Shown here: positions 44,182 to 55,486 of the stretch, piece by piece
Layout: each line of letters begins with the position of its first letter
Numbering within the stretch: position 1 is the stretch's first letter
DNA from: Diphasiastrum complanatum
Lineage: Eukaryota > Streptophyta > Lycopodiopsida > Lycopodiales > Lycopodiaceae
NCBI GenBank assembly: GCA_029204225.1
Contig: CM055101.1
Span: 29,129,475 to 29,193,474 of the forward strand
DNA length: 64,000 bases
Reading direction: 5' to 3'
Program-made: the position numbers and the translations under genes
The notes under the pieces: generated by a model
Database searches by the model: none
The model's input: only the letters and a program-made list of their open reading frames with translations
What the model was told of the DNA's origin: nothing

Positions 44182-44840
44182 TGTGAATAATTGTCAACTA
44201 GTTTTGTTGGTTTATTGGCATTTTTGGAGGCCAAAGTAAAGTCATTTTTGGAGGCCAAACTTATAGATACATTTCTTAATCTTGATAAGGACTAAAAATA
44301 GTGTCCTTACTATCTTTAACAAGTATTCAAGTGGATAAGGTTGGATTTAGAGCTACTACTATTGGTTAGTTGAGATACATTGAGACTAGTAACTTATTTC
44401 TAGGCTTTTAGTGAAGTACCAAGAAGTTGCTATTTTAGGGCAAGTGGCCAAGTGACATGATGGCTATTATAAATAGCTATAAAAATGTGGAAAAGTCATC
44501 TTGATGTTCTCATTTTGTATGGAGAACTTTTCTCTTTTGATTCTATGTCCATCTCGTGTGTTTATCTCATGATATGTTGAGTTTCTATGTGTAGAATGTT
44601 GATTTTATGGTTTATCTAGCTTTCACACGTGTGAAATACAATATTGTACTTTATTGCTGCTATTCGTATAGGGATAGTACTAAGTCATATCTAAGTGTTT
44701 ATAATCAAATCTTTGTGGATTTCTAAGTTCTAGCATGCACAAAGTAGTGATTTCTATGTTCTAGCTATTTCTAGACATTAGAGGAGTTCTAAATCCAAAA
44801 AAGACCTTTCTAGACATTAGAGGACTTCTAAATCCTTTCT
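44182..44840 (+). mobile_element. Copia LTR remnant
   Basis: A purine-rich run (AGGAATAGAGAGGG) is followed by TGTGAATAATTGTCAACTAG, like the start of other Copia LTRs here. It contains a TATA-type ATTATAAATAGC near 44463 and the palindrome TTTCACACGTGTGAAA (44622-44637), set as in the Copia-F LTR. The end, near AAATCCTTTCTGAAATT, recalls the Copia-F LTR end but lacks the CA and primer site. It is best read as the 3' LTR of an otherwise lost element. Confidence 0.5.
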
Positions 44841-44919
44841 GAAATTATTGGAGAATCTAGGACTTTAAAGGAGGAACCAGCCCGATTGAGTCCAACATAG
44901 GTAGCTAGGAATAAAATTA

Positions 44920-45690
44920 TTCGAACTAATTTGGTGACAGATGATGATCCAAAGTATATATTCATTGGGGCAGAATGTGATCTTGATTTTATTACGACAG
45001 CCATGGAGTTGTTGAAAAACTATAAGGTTGTCTTTGACTAGTCTTATGATGAATTATGAGGCGTAGCAAAAGAGGTCTACCAGAATACAATTGATGCTAG
45101 ACCGGTTCGGCAACAAAGACATCAGATGAATCCAAAGCGTACTTTCTGTGTGTAGAGAGGAGTTTTATTAGGACAAATCATTTCCAAAGACGGATTGTTC
45201 GTTGATCCGGCTAAGATTGAAGTCATTAAGAACATGCGTTTTTGAAAGAGCCCAAAAGAAATGCAAATAATCTTAGGAATGACGGGCTATCATCGATGGT
45301 ATATTTATGCATATGCAGATAGGACTCATATTTTGTATGAGGTCCTCAAGAAGCGAGCCGTCTATAGGGTAACTATTAACCGGTATAAGGTGTTCCAGGA
45401 TTTGATTGACGCCGCCGATAAATGCACCAATATTGTGACCTCCAGACTGGAGTAAACCCTTTCATGTTCATACAAATGCACCCTAGGTAGCTGTAGGTTG
45501 TGTTTTGGGCAACCATAAGAGGAGAAGAGTTATGATCATCTTATGTATTATGCAAGCAAATTGCTGACATCTACAAAGAAAATGTATTCTACGATAGACA
45601 GGGAAGTGTTAAGTATAATTTTTGCTCTTTGCAAATTTCATTATTTTCTATTGGACAATAAAAGATATTCTTTACCAAAAATAATAGGGT
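44920..45690 (+). pseudogene. Gypsy reverse transcriptase-RNase H fragment
   Basis: Frames give AMELLKNYKVVF, SYDEL, GVAKEVYQNTIDARPVRQQR and HQMNPKR (start of reverse transcriptase). Then, after an internal deletion, RGVLLGQIISKDGLFVDPAK, SPKEMQIILGMTGYHRWYI (end of reverse transcriptase), and RNase H with YYASKLLTSTKKM. TAG and TGA codons interrupt it. The palm with the catalytic YxDD is missing. It differs from Gypsy-1/2 and from Gypsy-3, so a further Gypsy lineage is represented. Confidence 0.75.
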
Positions 45691-46007
45691 TTCAGTTTTA
45701 AGTTTGAGATTTATGATTTTGGACTTGAATTATGGGGCAGAGGGTTAAAGTACAAGCCAAAAAAATTATGTTTTTGGGTTATGTGGTGTATGTTGATGAA
45801 TCAATTGATAACATTGGAACAAGATCTTATCTAGTTTTGAGTGACTAAATGCAATGCCAGTTAGAATGGGTCTAAATCCAACCTTGTCTACAAACCTTCT
45901 TCCCAAAAATAGCAAACACTATATAGTTTGTTATTGACATAAAAATTTCTATCTCTAAGTTGAAATTCCAAGTTGGCCTCAAAATTGCCAAAATAACTCA
46001 ACTAAGC

Positions 46008-46514
46008 TGCCTCAATTCTCAGAGATTTGCACATTCACATAGAGATCTATTCTTTCTCTCGGCCACTCCATTTTGAGATGGAAAGTAGGCATAAGAGAAC
46101 TCTTTTTTTATGCCTTCAAGTTCACAGAAATCTTGAAATTTATTGGAGATATATTCACCACCTCCATCACTTTTAAGAGCTTTAATCTTGAATGAGAATT
46201 GCTTCTCTACATAAGCTTTGAAAATAAGGAAATAATCAAACACCATAGATTTAGAAGCAAGAAGATATATCCAAGTGAATCTTGTGAAATCATCAATGAA
46301 AGTAACAAAACAAGTGGCTCCTCCCTTGCTTGTAGTTGATGAGTTATGCGCATCCGAGTGGATTAACTCCAAAGGATGCTTGATTTTGATAGAAGATCTT
46401 GTAAATGGATTTTTGTGAGATTTAGCAATAGCACAAGCTTCACAAGGTTTGATCTTCTTGGAGAATGACTTTGGCAAGCCAATAGCTTTGGCTTCTTTGA
46501 TCATAGAGAGCATA
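46008..46514 (-). pseudogene. Detached integrase fragment of the Copia-B family
   Basis: It is nearly identical to 49331-49855 of Copia-B, encoding MLSMIKEAKAIGLPKSF, KPCEACAIAKSHKNPF, LIHSDAHNSSTTSKGG, LKSDGGGEYI and QNGVAERKNRSLCECA. The integrase triad is present. It begins at the outer end of the Copia-B 3' LTR and is fused at 46008 to the Gypsy-derived end of segment B. It lies on the same strand as Copia-B. Confidence 0.85.
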
Positions 46515-47314
46515 GATTTGTAGACTCTTCAATGCTCTCCACCCTTGCAAGATGCACACTTGAATGGAAAATTTGCATGAAATTTGATGACTCAGCCTTT
46601 GTTGTTGATTTCACATGTGTGGATTGTCCACTACATGTACGTGTGATCTCCTAAGGTGTGTAGATGCACCAAGATCAAGACTAGATTGAGATTCAAGATC
46701 AATCTTAGATCCTATGGCAAAAACACACTACTACATGCATTCAATCACTTCCAACTCTCACTCACACATGTGGGAAGTATTCAAAAAATATTCTAAGTAA
46801 AAACAAGCTGCTCTCCTCAGGTAGAGAGAGAAAAACCATCATGAGCTCTCGGGTAGAGAGAGAAAGCTGGAAATCCAATAACACTCAAAATCCACATAAT
46901 CACCAAATCAATTAGCTTCAAAATGAGGAGTACTAGTAGATCCATGAGCTACCACTATGCTCAACTATGATTGGATCACACTTTGTCACCTCTTAATCCT
47001 ATTGGACCATTGATCCATGCACCTCTTAATTCTATTGGACTATATTTAAGCACACCTCAAATTCCTACTGGACCTCACATCCTATTGGACCTCTTAGAAT
47101 TCATCAAACAAAAGCATTACACTTGTTTACACTCTAATTGGTACAAGTTTAGCCTCTTACTCTATTTTGGCTCAATAGTGGCATTACAAGTGGAAATGCA
47201 TAATTTGCCATCTATGCCAAATTTGTTCCTATCAACATCCTACACCTAGATGCTTGATGTAAAAAACATAAGACCCCTATACCTAACATAGAGAATCTTT
47301 TTCAATTCTTCACA
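46515..47314 (-). repeat. Copia-B 3' LTR
   Basis: On the minus strand a purine tract (AGGAGGAG) leads to TGTGAAGAATTG at 47314. About 800 bp of non-coding sequence follow to the fusion near 46515. Within it, at 46975-47092, a block of the form CACCTCTTAATCCTATTGGAC occurs four times with small changes at ~20-42-bp spacing. A CACATGTG box lies near 46612. The outer edge is approximate because no target duplication is seen. Confidence 0.65.
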
Positions 47315-47332
47315 CTCCTCCTAAAAAATTAT

Positions 47333-49317
47333 CTATGAAGATTTGAGCATTGATCTTGATATAACTCCAAGATTAGATCTATGCTTGATGAAAGCACTTT
47401 TGCTCAAAGGCTTTGTGAGTAGACCGACAATACAAGAGGATGAGTTGACATGCTCCAAATAGATTTCTCCTCCAATAAGCTTTTCTCTCACAAAATGGTG
47501 TGCCACTTCTATGTGTTGGCTTCCTTGATGCACTTTAGCTCCATTAATAACCTCTTGATCCAAAGCACCTCTTTGGTAGTTGTAGTGAGTGCTTTGTACT
47601 CAGCCTCACATGAAGAGAGAGATATAGTATCTTGCTTTTTGGAGAGCCAAGATATTAGATTGCCTCCAAGAAAGATAATGTATGCACTAATAGACTTTCG
47701 ATCCATCTTGTCACTTGCAAAGTCCGAATCCAAGTAGCCAACAACGGATAGATCTTCACTTTTATAGAGTAGACCACAATCACAAGATGAAGATACATAT
47801 CTTAGAATCCTCTTGGCCATCTTCCAATGATGGATCTTAGGATCTTGCATATATTGACTCAATTTGTGCACACAAAAACTTATATCAGGCCTAGTAATGG
47901 TAAGCCAAATCAAAGAGCCTACAAGACTCCTAAAATGTGTGATGTCCTAAAAGGATCTTTCATCACCTTTATTAGGATCTTTTACAATTTGCTCCATTGG
48001 AGTATCTATGCTCTTAGAATTTTCCATACGAAATTTTTTCAACATAGAGTGAGCATATCTAGATTGGCATGTAAAGACATGATTTTCATAAAAATCAATT
48101 TCTAGGCCTAGGATGTAATGTATCTCTCCTAGGTCTTGCATTTTAAACTCACATCCAAGTGCTAGCTTAGTTTCATCAACTAGCTTGATACAACTTCCAC
48201 AAAGAATAATGTCATCAACATAAATTAGAAGAATGACAATATTGCTATCAACAAACTTTAGATACATGGAAGGATCATAGTCACTAAGAATAAATGCTAG
48301 TGAGATAAGAAGAGAATTATGTCTTGAATACCATGATCTTGGTGCTTGCTTGAGTCCATAAAAACTTTTGAAGAGCAAGCACACTTTGGACTCATCCTTG
48401 ATGAATCCTTGAGGTTGTTCCATATAGATCTCCTCCTCAAGATAACCATTTAGAGAAGCATTGGATACATCTAATTGGAACACCTTCCACTTGAAGAAAC
48501 AAGCAAGATAAATAAGAATTCTTATTGTCACCATCTTTGCAACGGATGCAAAGGTCTCCTCATAATCAAGGCCATGGATTTAAGCAAATCCCTTGGCATA
48601 TAATCTTGCTTTATGCTTGTTGATGGTGCCATCATGATTGAACTTGATCCGAAATACCCACTTGCAACCAATCACATGCTTGTTGGATGGAGGATCCACA
48701 AGCTCCCAAGTATTGTTGGTGATCAATGCATCATACTCTTGCTTCATGGCATCATACCACTCCTTGGTGTTGAGTGTCTCTTGTACATTCTTTGGCTCTT
48801 CATGAGAGACATAAAAAACATAATTAGTGGAATCAAGATCCACTTATTTGCCTTTGTCAAAATATGAGAGCCTCTTAGGCTCGGATCTATCTCTCATGGA
48901 TCTTCTTGGTGAGAAAATCCGAGGAGAATCTTCTTCAAATCTCGACCCCATCACATCATGATTGTCTTCAAAATCAATAATTGGTGATGCATCCATAGAT
49001 TTCTTGATCTCGGCCTCTTCAAAAGATGAGTGTTTATCTTCATGAAAGACATTATCTCTATTTTTAGTAACTTGAGAAGTAGAGAGTATAAAGACTCTAT
49101 AGGCCTTCTTGGTGGATGAGTATCCAACCATGATCCCTTTGCATGCACTAGGATCTTCCTTCTTCCTTGTTTCCAAGGGAATATGGACAAAGCATATGCA
49201 TCCAAAAACTCTAAGGTGATCAACCATATGCTTCTTCAAATATAAGATTTCATATGGTGACTTTCCTCCAAGAGCTATATGTGGGAGCCTATTGCAAAGA
49301 TAATTTGCACTCCCCAA
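47333..49317 (-). pseudogene. Copia-B reverse transcriptase-RNase H
   Basis: The frame resumes MGSANYLCNRLPHIALGGK and runs through FGCICFVHIP, HVIGCKWVFRIKFNHDG, DVSNASLNGYLEEEIYMEQ, YGLKQAPRSWYS, LLIYVDDIILCG and ILGLEIDF to RNase H with YLDSDFASDKMDRKS, WLSKKQDTISLSSCEAEYKA and HIEVAHHFVREKL. Stops: TAA 48846-48844, TAA 48582-48580, TAG 47949-47947. A frameshift near 47510-47560 separates the last RNase H part (LLTKPLSKSAFIKHRSN). Confidence 0.9.
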
Positions 49318-51221
49318 AAATCTTTGGGCAAAGATGCCTCAATTCTCAGAGATTTTGCACATTCACATAGAGATCTATTCTTTCTCTTGGCCACTCCATT
49401 TTGAGATGGAGAGTAGGCACAAGAGAACTCTCTTTTGATGCCTTCAAGCTCACAAAAAACTTGAAATTTATTGGAGATATATTCACCACCTCCATCACTT
49501 TTAAGAGCTTTAATCTTGAATGAGAATTGCTTCTCTACATAAGCTTTGACAATAAGAAAATAATCAAACACCATAGATTTAGAAGCAAGAAGATATATCC
49601 AAGTGAATCTTGTGAGATCATCAATGAAAGTAACAAAAAAAGTGGCTCCTCCCTTGCTTGTAGTTGATGAGAAATGCACATCCGAGTGGATTAACTCCAA
49701 ATGATGCTTGCTTTTGATAGAAGATCTTGTAAATGGCTTTTTGTGAGATTTAGCAATAGCACAAGCCTCACAAGGCTTGATCTTCTTGGAGAATGACTTT
49801 GGCAAGCCAATAGCTTTTGCTTCTTTGATCATAGAGAGCATGGATTTGTAGTTGGGATGTCCCAACCTCCTATGCCATAATTCCTCCATAGAGAGCTTGT
49901 TCACAAGAGCAACATTACAAGCATTCACATACTCATTTGGATCTAGTTTATATATGCCTCCAAATCTAGATCCTAATGCAAGTATCTTATCATTCTTCTT
50001 GATAGTGCAAGTATCAACATTGAATTTTACATCAAGGCCATTATCAAGCAATTGGCCAACACTAATAAGATTCTTAGTAAGCTTAGGTACATAAAGAGCT
50101 TTAGAGAGCAAAAGAACTTTAGAGGATGCAAGCTTCAAGAGAATGTTCCCTATGCCTTCAATAGGACATTCAAAATCATTTGCTGTGTATATTGATTTCT
50201 TGACTCTATCATATGGTGCAATAGAAGAGAAAGAGTCCTTGGAGCTACACATATGTGAAGAGGCTCCACTATCAATATACCATAGGCCATCCTTCTTGAA
50301 AGAAGTAGATGAGAAACTAGAGACCATAAGAGATCCCTCTCCATCACTTGCAATAGTGTCTTGATTCTCATTGGTAATGTTGGCTTGCTTGAGTTGATTC
50401 TTCTTCTTGAAGCAATTGGTGGCATAATGGCCTTTCTTGCCACAATAGAAGCACTTGATCTTCTTCTTCTTGAGCTTGGATGATAAAGCATTAGAGGAAT
50501 CATCTTCCCCCTCATCTTTGTCTTTGGATTTGACTTTGTCCTTGCTTGAGGATTGTTGATGTTGGTTCTTGCTCCTCCCTTTGTGCTTATCCTTGGCAAA
50601 GAGAGCTTTGCCATGATTATGAGTGAGAGAGAGCTTGTACTATTGTCTTGATTCTTCTGAAATTAGCACACTTTGGAGAGCCTCCAAACTTGGTAGCTCC
50701 TCCTTAATGGCATAGGATTCGACAAGGTTATCAAATTCACTTCTCAAGCCATTGAGAATGACTTGAACTAGCTCATTTTGATTGATGGAATCACCAATAC
50801 AAGCAAGTTCTCTATGAATATCTTTTACTCTCAAAACATAACTAGATGCACTCTCATCACTCTTTTGGCTACTTTGAAAGATTTGATTCCTAAGAGTGAG
50901 AAGCCTAGAGGTATTCTTAGCCTCATGGATAGTCTTGAGACAATCCCAAGCTTCTTTGGTTGTTGTACAAGTACCTATCTCCCTCAATATCTCATTAGAG
51001 ACATTCATCTTAATGTAGTGGAGAGCCATCCTAGCTCTCTTTTTGTATTTTTGAACCTCTTGAAGAACTTGTGGTTCTTCTTCAAGGCCAAGAACTATGT
51101 CCATCATGTATTGAAGGATCAAGATGGACTCCATCCTCATTTTCCAGATTGAATAGTTTGAAGTGGACAATCTTTCACCTGGTTCCAACAAGGATCGAGT
51201 CCATAACTCTCCCCGACACAA
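49275..51221 (-). pseudogene. Copia-B gag-protease-integrase
   Basis: Gag runs from EPGERLSTSNYSIWKMRMES to SVLISEESRQ, where a TAG (50642-50640) interrupts the frame. The same frame continues with a Lys-rich stretch, the CCHC knuckle CFYCGKKGHYATNC, protease LWYIDSGASSHMCSS, and pre-integrase LWHRRLGHPN. The integrase core has LIHSDVH, LKSDGGGEYI and QNGVAKRKNRS; the catalytic-Glu block reads AKRKN instead of AERKN, so the catalytic Glu is replaced by Lys. A missing G near 49315 shifts the frame after DFWG. The TAG context (CAA TAG TAC) is not a known readthrough signal. Confidence 0.9.
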
Positions 51222-51275
51222 AAAAAAGACCCAACTACCGAAAAGATAACCGGATCAAGTAGCAGCAAGCAACAA

Positions 51276-52044
51276 CTAGAGGAACATCTGATGTAGAGGA
51301 ATCAACAAGTGCAGCAAGAGCACGAGCCTGATTCGCAAGTAATTGTGTATGATAAAAGACATCAATAGGCTCCCATGTGGCCTCCTCAATAGGACGACCA
51401 TCCCACTAGACCAAAAACTGAATCTGTCGGCGGCGTCGACTATGGTATAGACGGACCTGTAATATAGCAGCAGGTAAAAATGGAAATAACTATGGAGCAG
51501 TAGGAAACTCAGCATCACAAGGAGCGTCATCCTCAATAGCAGCACGTAATAAAATGACATGGAATACATCACAGGCGCGTGTGGAAGCAGGAAGCTGTAA
51601 GCGATATGTAACTGGACTAAGAACCTCCACAATGCGATAAGGCCCATAATAACGTGGTGCAAGCTTCTCAGTAGAAGCATGGCCCTGGACAAAATGATGA
51701 CGCGCAAATTGTAAGCGTAGATAAACCATATCTCCAAGCTAAAACTCAACATGGCAGCGGTGACGATCAACTGAGGTCTAATAATGCTACTGAACATGCT
51801 CTAATTGAGAATTGGCTTGGGTAATAAGCTCTCGAGCACCTGATAGAAAAGATGCAAGTGTAACAGGTTTATCCTCAGGATGAAGAGGAATGCCAGGTAA
51901 AAGAGGTAATTGGGGACGGATACCGAAAGAACTAGGGATACAAAGAGAATCATAATGATAAAGACGATTGTCAATAATGGAGTAAACCTGATGAGGACTA
52001 GACAAAACAAGTGGGGCAAAACTATAAACATCACGAAAATCAGA
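51276..52044 (-). pseudogene. Gypsy-3 integrase C-terminus and chromodomain-like tail
   Basis: The minus strand reads SFLSGARELITQANSQLEHV, a TAG-HY-TAG pair (51789-51787 and 51780-51778), EF, TAG (51741-51739), LGDMVYLRLQFARHHF, KLAPRYYGPYRIVEVL and YRLQLPASTRACDVFHV. A TAG (51492-51490) follows, then VRLYHSRRRRQIQFLV, TAG (51408-51406) and WDGRPIEEATWEP. The APRYYGP...VFHV block is the Gypsy integrase C-terminus. WDG.P.EEATWEP is the core of the chromodomain that directs chromoviruses to chromatin. Five nonsense codons in this short stretch are all TAG. Confidence 0.82.
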
Positions 52045-53213
52045 ACATGCAAGGTATGCTGAGATAACTGGTGGTGTACAAGTAACTGAAAGACAGAGGA
52101 AAGATGAGCAACATGTTCATCAAGAGACTGACTAAAAATAAGAATATCATCAAAATAACCCAAGACACAATGACCAAGAAGCGGATGCAAGATGTTATTC
52201 ATCACATTTTGGAATGTAGGAGGGCCATTAGTAACACCAAAAGGAAGCACACGAAATTCATATAAACCAAGATGAGTACGGAAAGCAGTCATATGTTCGT
52301 CAGAAGGGTGCATCCTGATTTGGTAATATCCAGAACGAAGGTCTATCTTGGAAAAGATTTTAGAGGTACCGAGCTGGTCAAAGAGGTCATCCATGTGTGG
52401 AATAGGGTACTGATTACGAATAGTCAACTTATTTAAAACACGGTAATCAATACAAAGGCGTTTGGTACCATATTTCTTATTAATAAGGAGAACAAGAGCA
52501 CCAAAAGTGTTGTGACTAGGAACAATGAGACCCTGATCTAACAAGACAATAATATGGAGCTCAAGCTCATCACGCTCAGATTAAGACATACGATAAGGGG
52601 GATGGGAAGGAGGAGCAGAACCAGGATGCAAGTCAATATGATGGTTCACGTCACATAATGGTGGTAGCATCGTAGGTTCTGAAAAGACAAAAGCATACTG
52701 ATGTAATAAGTCAAAAATCACCTGAGGAACAGCTGCTGGTGTAGAAACTGGAGGAACTGGTACTGCCCGCTGAACACATAATAAGGCAACACAATGAGTC
52801 TTCGGCAGGCTGCGAATAGACTGCTTCCCAGTAATCAACTGGAAGTCTCCTTGAGAATCAATGTCCACAAGTGAGTGTGTAACTCCATCATGTACAAATG
52901 TCAATGTCTGCTGTGTCAAGTCCAGTGTAACGGCTCCAAGAGATGCAAACCAATCAGCACCAAGGATAAGATCATAATGCTCCATAGGGATAATGTAAAG
53001 ATCTGCCTGTCCAGAGAAATCTCCAATGCAGTATGGTAAACGCTGAAACATCTGAGAACTAGCAAAAGAATGAGAACTGGCAACTTCAACTGTCAGAGGT
53101 TGGGAAGCAGGAACAGGTGAAGCACGAATCCGACTAGTGATAGAACTGCTAATAAAAGAATGAGTGCTACCAGTATCAACTAAAGCAATATACTCACGAC
53201 CTGTAATACGCAC
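52045..53213 (-). pseudogene. Gypsy-3 protease and partial reverse transcriptase
   Basis: Protease: YIALVDTGSTHSFISS and YDLILGADWFASLGAV, the normal VDTGS active site. A variable linker leads to FVFSEPTMLPPLCDVNHHID and a TAA (52583-52581). Reverse transcriptase follows: QGLIVPSHNTFGALVLLINK, RLCIDYRVLNKLTIRNQYP, KIFSKIDLRSGYYQIRMH, VLPFGVTNGPPTFQNVMN and the active site LGYFDDILIFS. It stops after HVAHLSSVFQLL, in the thumb, at the deletion. Most residues still fit the family. Confidence 0.88.
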
Positions 53214-54505
53214 ACATAACCGAATGGAGCGAGGACCAAGACGCCCTGTCCAAGTAGCATAGGCAAGCTGAGCATGGCAAGTAGCAGAAAGTAAATCAGG
53301 GGAAGGCTCAGAGGATAAGTCAGGCTCATCAGAAATATGAATGTAGATACCAGAATCATCTGGAGTAGTGCCCTCATGGTAAAAAACAGCAGTAGTAGTA
53401 GGGAGAGGCTGGCGGCAATCATGGGCAAGATGGTCAGGACTCTTACAACAAAAGCAAAGATGCTTCTTCTAAAGATCAGCAAACTTTGCGGACGTGTAAC
53501 GTCGGACAAAAGCAGGTCGAGGAGTTGGAGGACGAGGAGGCGAAGGGGAAATGTAGAGAGCTGGAACAGAAGGGGCTGGTGTAGGGGTGAATGTAGCGGG
53601 AAAAGATGAAGCAGAAGGACGGGGTCGGGAGAAGCGGGAAGGAAGGGTGTCAGAGTACTTATGCTGTAAAGTACTGGCAAGAGACATCGCCTCAACAAGC
53701 GTGGTAGGATGGAAGGAAGAAATATCATAACGTAAAGCACCACGAAGCCCAGCAATGTAACGAGAAATAAGCTCAATGGGCTATAGATATGTGAAAAGAT
53801 AAGAAAGCTCCATAAATTGATCTATATAAGAAGCAAGATCACTGGTTTGAGTGAGACTACGGAATGTATCACGTTGGCGGTCAAGCCATTGAGGATCAAT
53901 CATAGCATGGCAGAGGTCACGGCGAAAAGTATGCCATACATGGAGCCCTTCCCGATCAAAATCAACTCTATAAATCGCCACCACGTGGTGGCACGTCCAT
54001 CTAATTGTAAAGTAGCCAACTGGATCTTCTGAGGATCAGTCTTAGGGTAAATCTGAAAATATGTGTCAAGCTTAGCAAACCAATTCTCTAATAAGTACCC
54101 GTCGGAGGAACTGGAATAGGTAGCAAGCTATACCCTATCATGAAAGTCTTGAGCAAAGTGTGGCTCATGAAGGGGGGGACGAGGAAAGAAACCAGGAGGT
54201 GGGTTAGATGGAATGAACGGTCCACCACCAGGCTGACTAGCAGAAGAAGATGGAAATCCAAATGTAGGAAAAACAGGAGCTTTACCAGGACCATGAGGCT
54301 GTAAAGAATCAATCTGTGACTGCATAGTAGCAAAGCCAGTCATAATTAAATCGAAGCGAAGAACAAGGCAATAAAGGGTCTCATCCATGTGACGAAACTG
54401 ATCAGAAAAGATCTTTTGAGTAGTCTCACTCGGGGTAGGTGAATGTGCCATAATGATAGTGGAAGGAATAGATGAAAACTTGAGGGAGCAGACTCTTGTT
54501 GTCAC
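53214..54505 (-). pseudogene. Gypsy-3 gag
   Basis: MAHSPTPSETTQKIFSDQF starts a Pro-rich N-terminus (GFPSSSASQPGGGPFIPSN). After a TAG at 54130-54128 come ENWFAKLDTYFQIYP and LATLQLDGRATTWW, the core of the retrotransposon gag domain. After a frame change come VWHTFRRDLCHAMID and DLASYIDQFMELSYLF, a TAG (53783-53781), and ELISRYIAGLRGALR. A second TAG (53471-53469) precedes the zinc knuckle CFCCKSPDHLAHDC. Both late TAGs stand where Gln is plausible. Confidence 0.85.
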
Positions 54506-54845
54506 CCCAAATTAGCCTATTACAACCAATATTATCACAACTAAAAAAAGAACAAACAACAATGAACAATGGAGAACCTGTAAAAATGCGTTGGACAGCC
54601 AGGGATACAATGTGAATTTGAAAGATTAAACGGAGTCAGAATTCTTGAAAATATCATGGAAAATGAGCGCCCGACAGCCTTTTGATAAGCTGTAAAAGAT
54701 GGCTGGAATTGGAGAAAAAAATTGGCAAAAGTGACAAGTTGGGAGTGCTGAGGCAGCGATTTACAAGTTGAATAATTTTAGCTGTTTGGAATAGCAAATG
54801 ATGTCGAAATTGGGTAGTTTTTGGATGAGGATGGGCGCTGGACAG
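54506..54845 (-). other. Gypsy-3 leader
   Basis: Non-coding upstream of the Gypsy-3 gag start. No primer site can be assigned. It ends at the Copia-D gag fragment. Confidence 0.45.
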
Positions 54846-55486
54846 TCAGGGAGAAATTTGCCTTCTCATCTCCATCTTGCAATGATAAGGAACTCATCCT
54901 AGATTTTGCATGGAGCAACCTACACTCTTCAGCCACTAGCACACTATGGAGCTTATCAATTGATGACAAAGTGTCTTGGATGGAAAAAATTTGAATCAAC
55001 TTGGAGAATTCATCTCCTAAACCATTGAGGATCAGTTGTACAAGATCACCATCTAGAATCTTCTCTCCAATAGAAACTTATTCTTTGTTGAGAGACTTGA
55101 TCCTAAGCACATATTCTTGTGCACTTTCATCACTTCTCCTCATACTTTGTAAGCTTTGGTTTCTTAGCATACATATTCTTGAAGTGTTGTTGGATTATAT
55201 ATATCTTTAGAAAAGAATCCCAAGCTTCCTTGGCCGATGTGCAAGAGGCTACCTTTTGCAAGAGGTCATCACCAACATTCCTTTTGATGCTATGAAGTGC
55301 TAGTCTTGCCTTCTTCTTGTATCTAACCAATTCTTGTCCTCGAAGAGGCTCATCCTCTTCTTCTAGGACAATATCAAAGAGGTCTTGGAGCACTAAGAGT
55401 GATTCCATCGTCACTTTCCATATTGAGTGGTTTGTAGAATTCAACTTCTCACTATATCCAAGAAGGAATCCATCAATGGTTCCCAT
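54846..55486 (-). pseudogene. Copia-D gag fragment
   Basis: MGTIDGFLLGYSEKLNSTNH starts a gag that continues SIWKVTMESLLVLQDLFDIV, VRYKKKARLALHSIKRNVGD and SCTSAKEAWDSF. After a disturbed stretch near 55190 it reads TLSSIDKLHSVLVAEECRLL and SLSLQDGDEKANFS. It corresponds to the first ~200 residues of the Copia-1 gag. The zinc knuckle and all of pol are missing where Gypsy-3 begins. Confidence 0.85.

Larger units (their letters stand above)
47333..51221 (-). mobile_element. Copia-B: decayed Ty1/Copia coding region
   Basis: Gag, protease, integrase, reverse transcriptase and RNase H follow in Copia order on the minus strand and lead into a 3' LTR. The 5' LTR and leader are missing: just upstream of gag (about 51222-51275) the sequence changes to the 3' end of Gypsy-3. 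Lesions are few: a TAG between gag and the zinc knuckle, one frameshift in integrase, two TAA and one TAG in pol, and one frameshift in RNase H. It is intermediate in age between Copia-1 and Copia-C. It is related to Copia-1 (shared RLSTSNYSxWKxRMES-type gag start) but distinct. Confidence 0.92.
51226..54845 (-). mobile_element. Gypsy-3: chromovirus-like element with internal deletion, no LTRs
   Basis: Leader, gag, protease and the first half of reverse transcriptase on the minus strand are followed directly by the C-terminal integrase region and a chromodomain-like tail. The rest of reverse transcriptase, RNase H and the integrase core (about 2 kb in a full element) are deleted near 52050. 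It is truncated at both ends, against Copia-D (about 54845) and Copia-B (about 51225). It is more GC-rich and uses different codons from the neighbouring Copia elements. Confidence 0.88.

Noticed and set aside
50640-50642. Programmed readthrough of the TAG between Copia-B gag and pol
   Set aside because: The context CAA TAG TAC is not a recognised readthrough signal, related Copia-1 has a fused frame with no stop there, and Copia-B has other lesions.
51276-53776. Hydrophobic Leu-rich minus-strand frames (51276-51797, 53180-53776) that look like membrane proteins
   Set aside because: They are out-of-frame shadows of the Gypsy-3 gag and integrase region. The frame carrying zinc knuckle, VDTGS and chromodomain motifs is another one.
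51276-54505. An alternative genetic code in which TAG encodes Gln
   Set aside because: The intact 1315-codon Copia-1 frame contains no TAG and ends at TGA, and decayed elements also carry TAA, TGA and frameshifts. Mutation of CAG is simpler.
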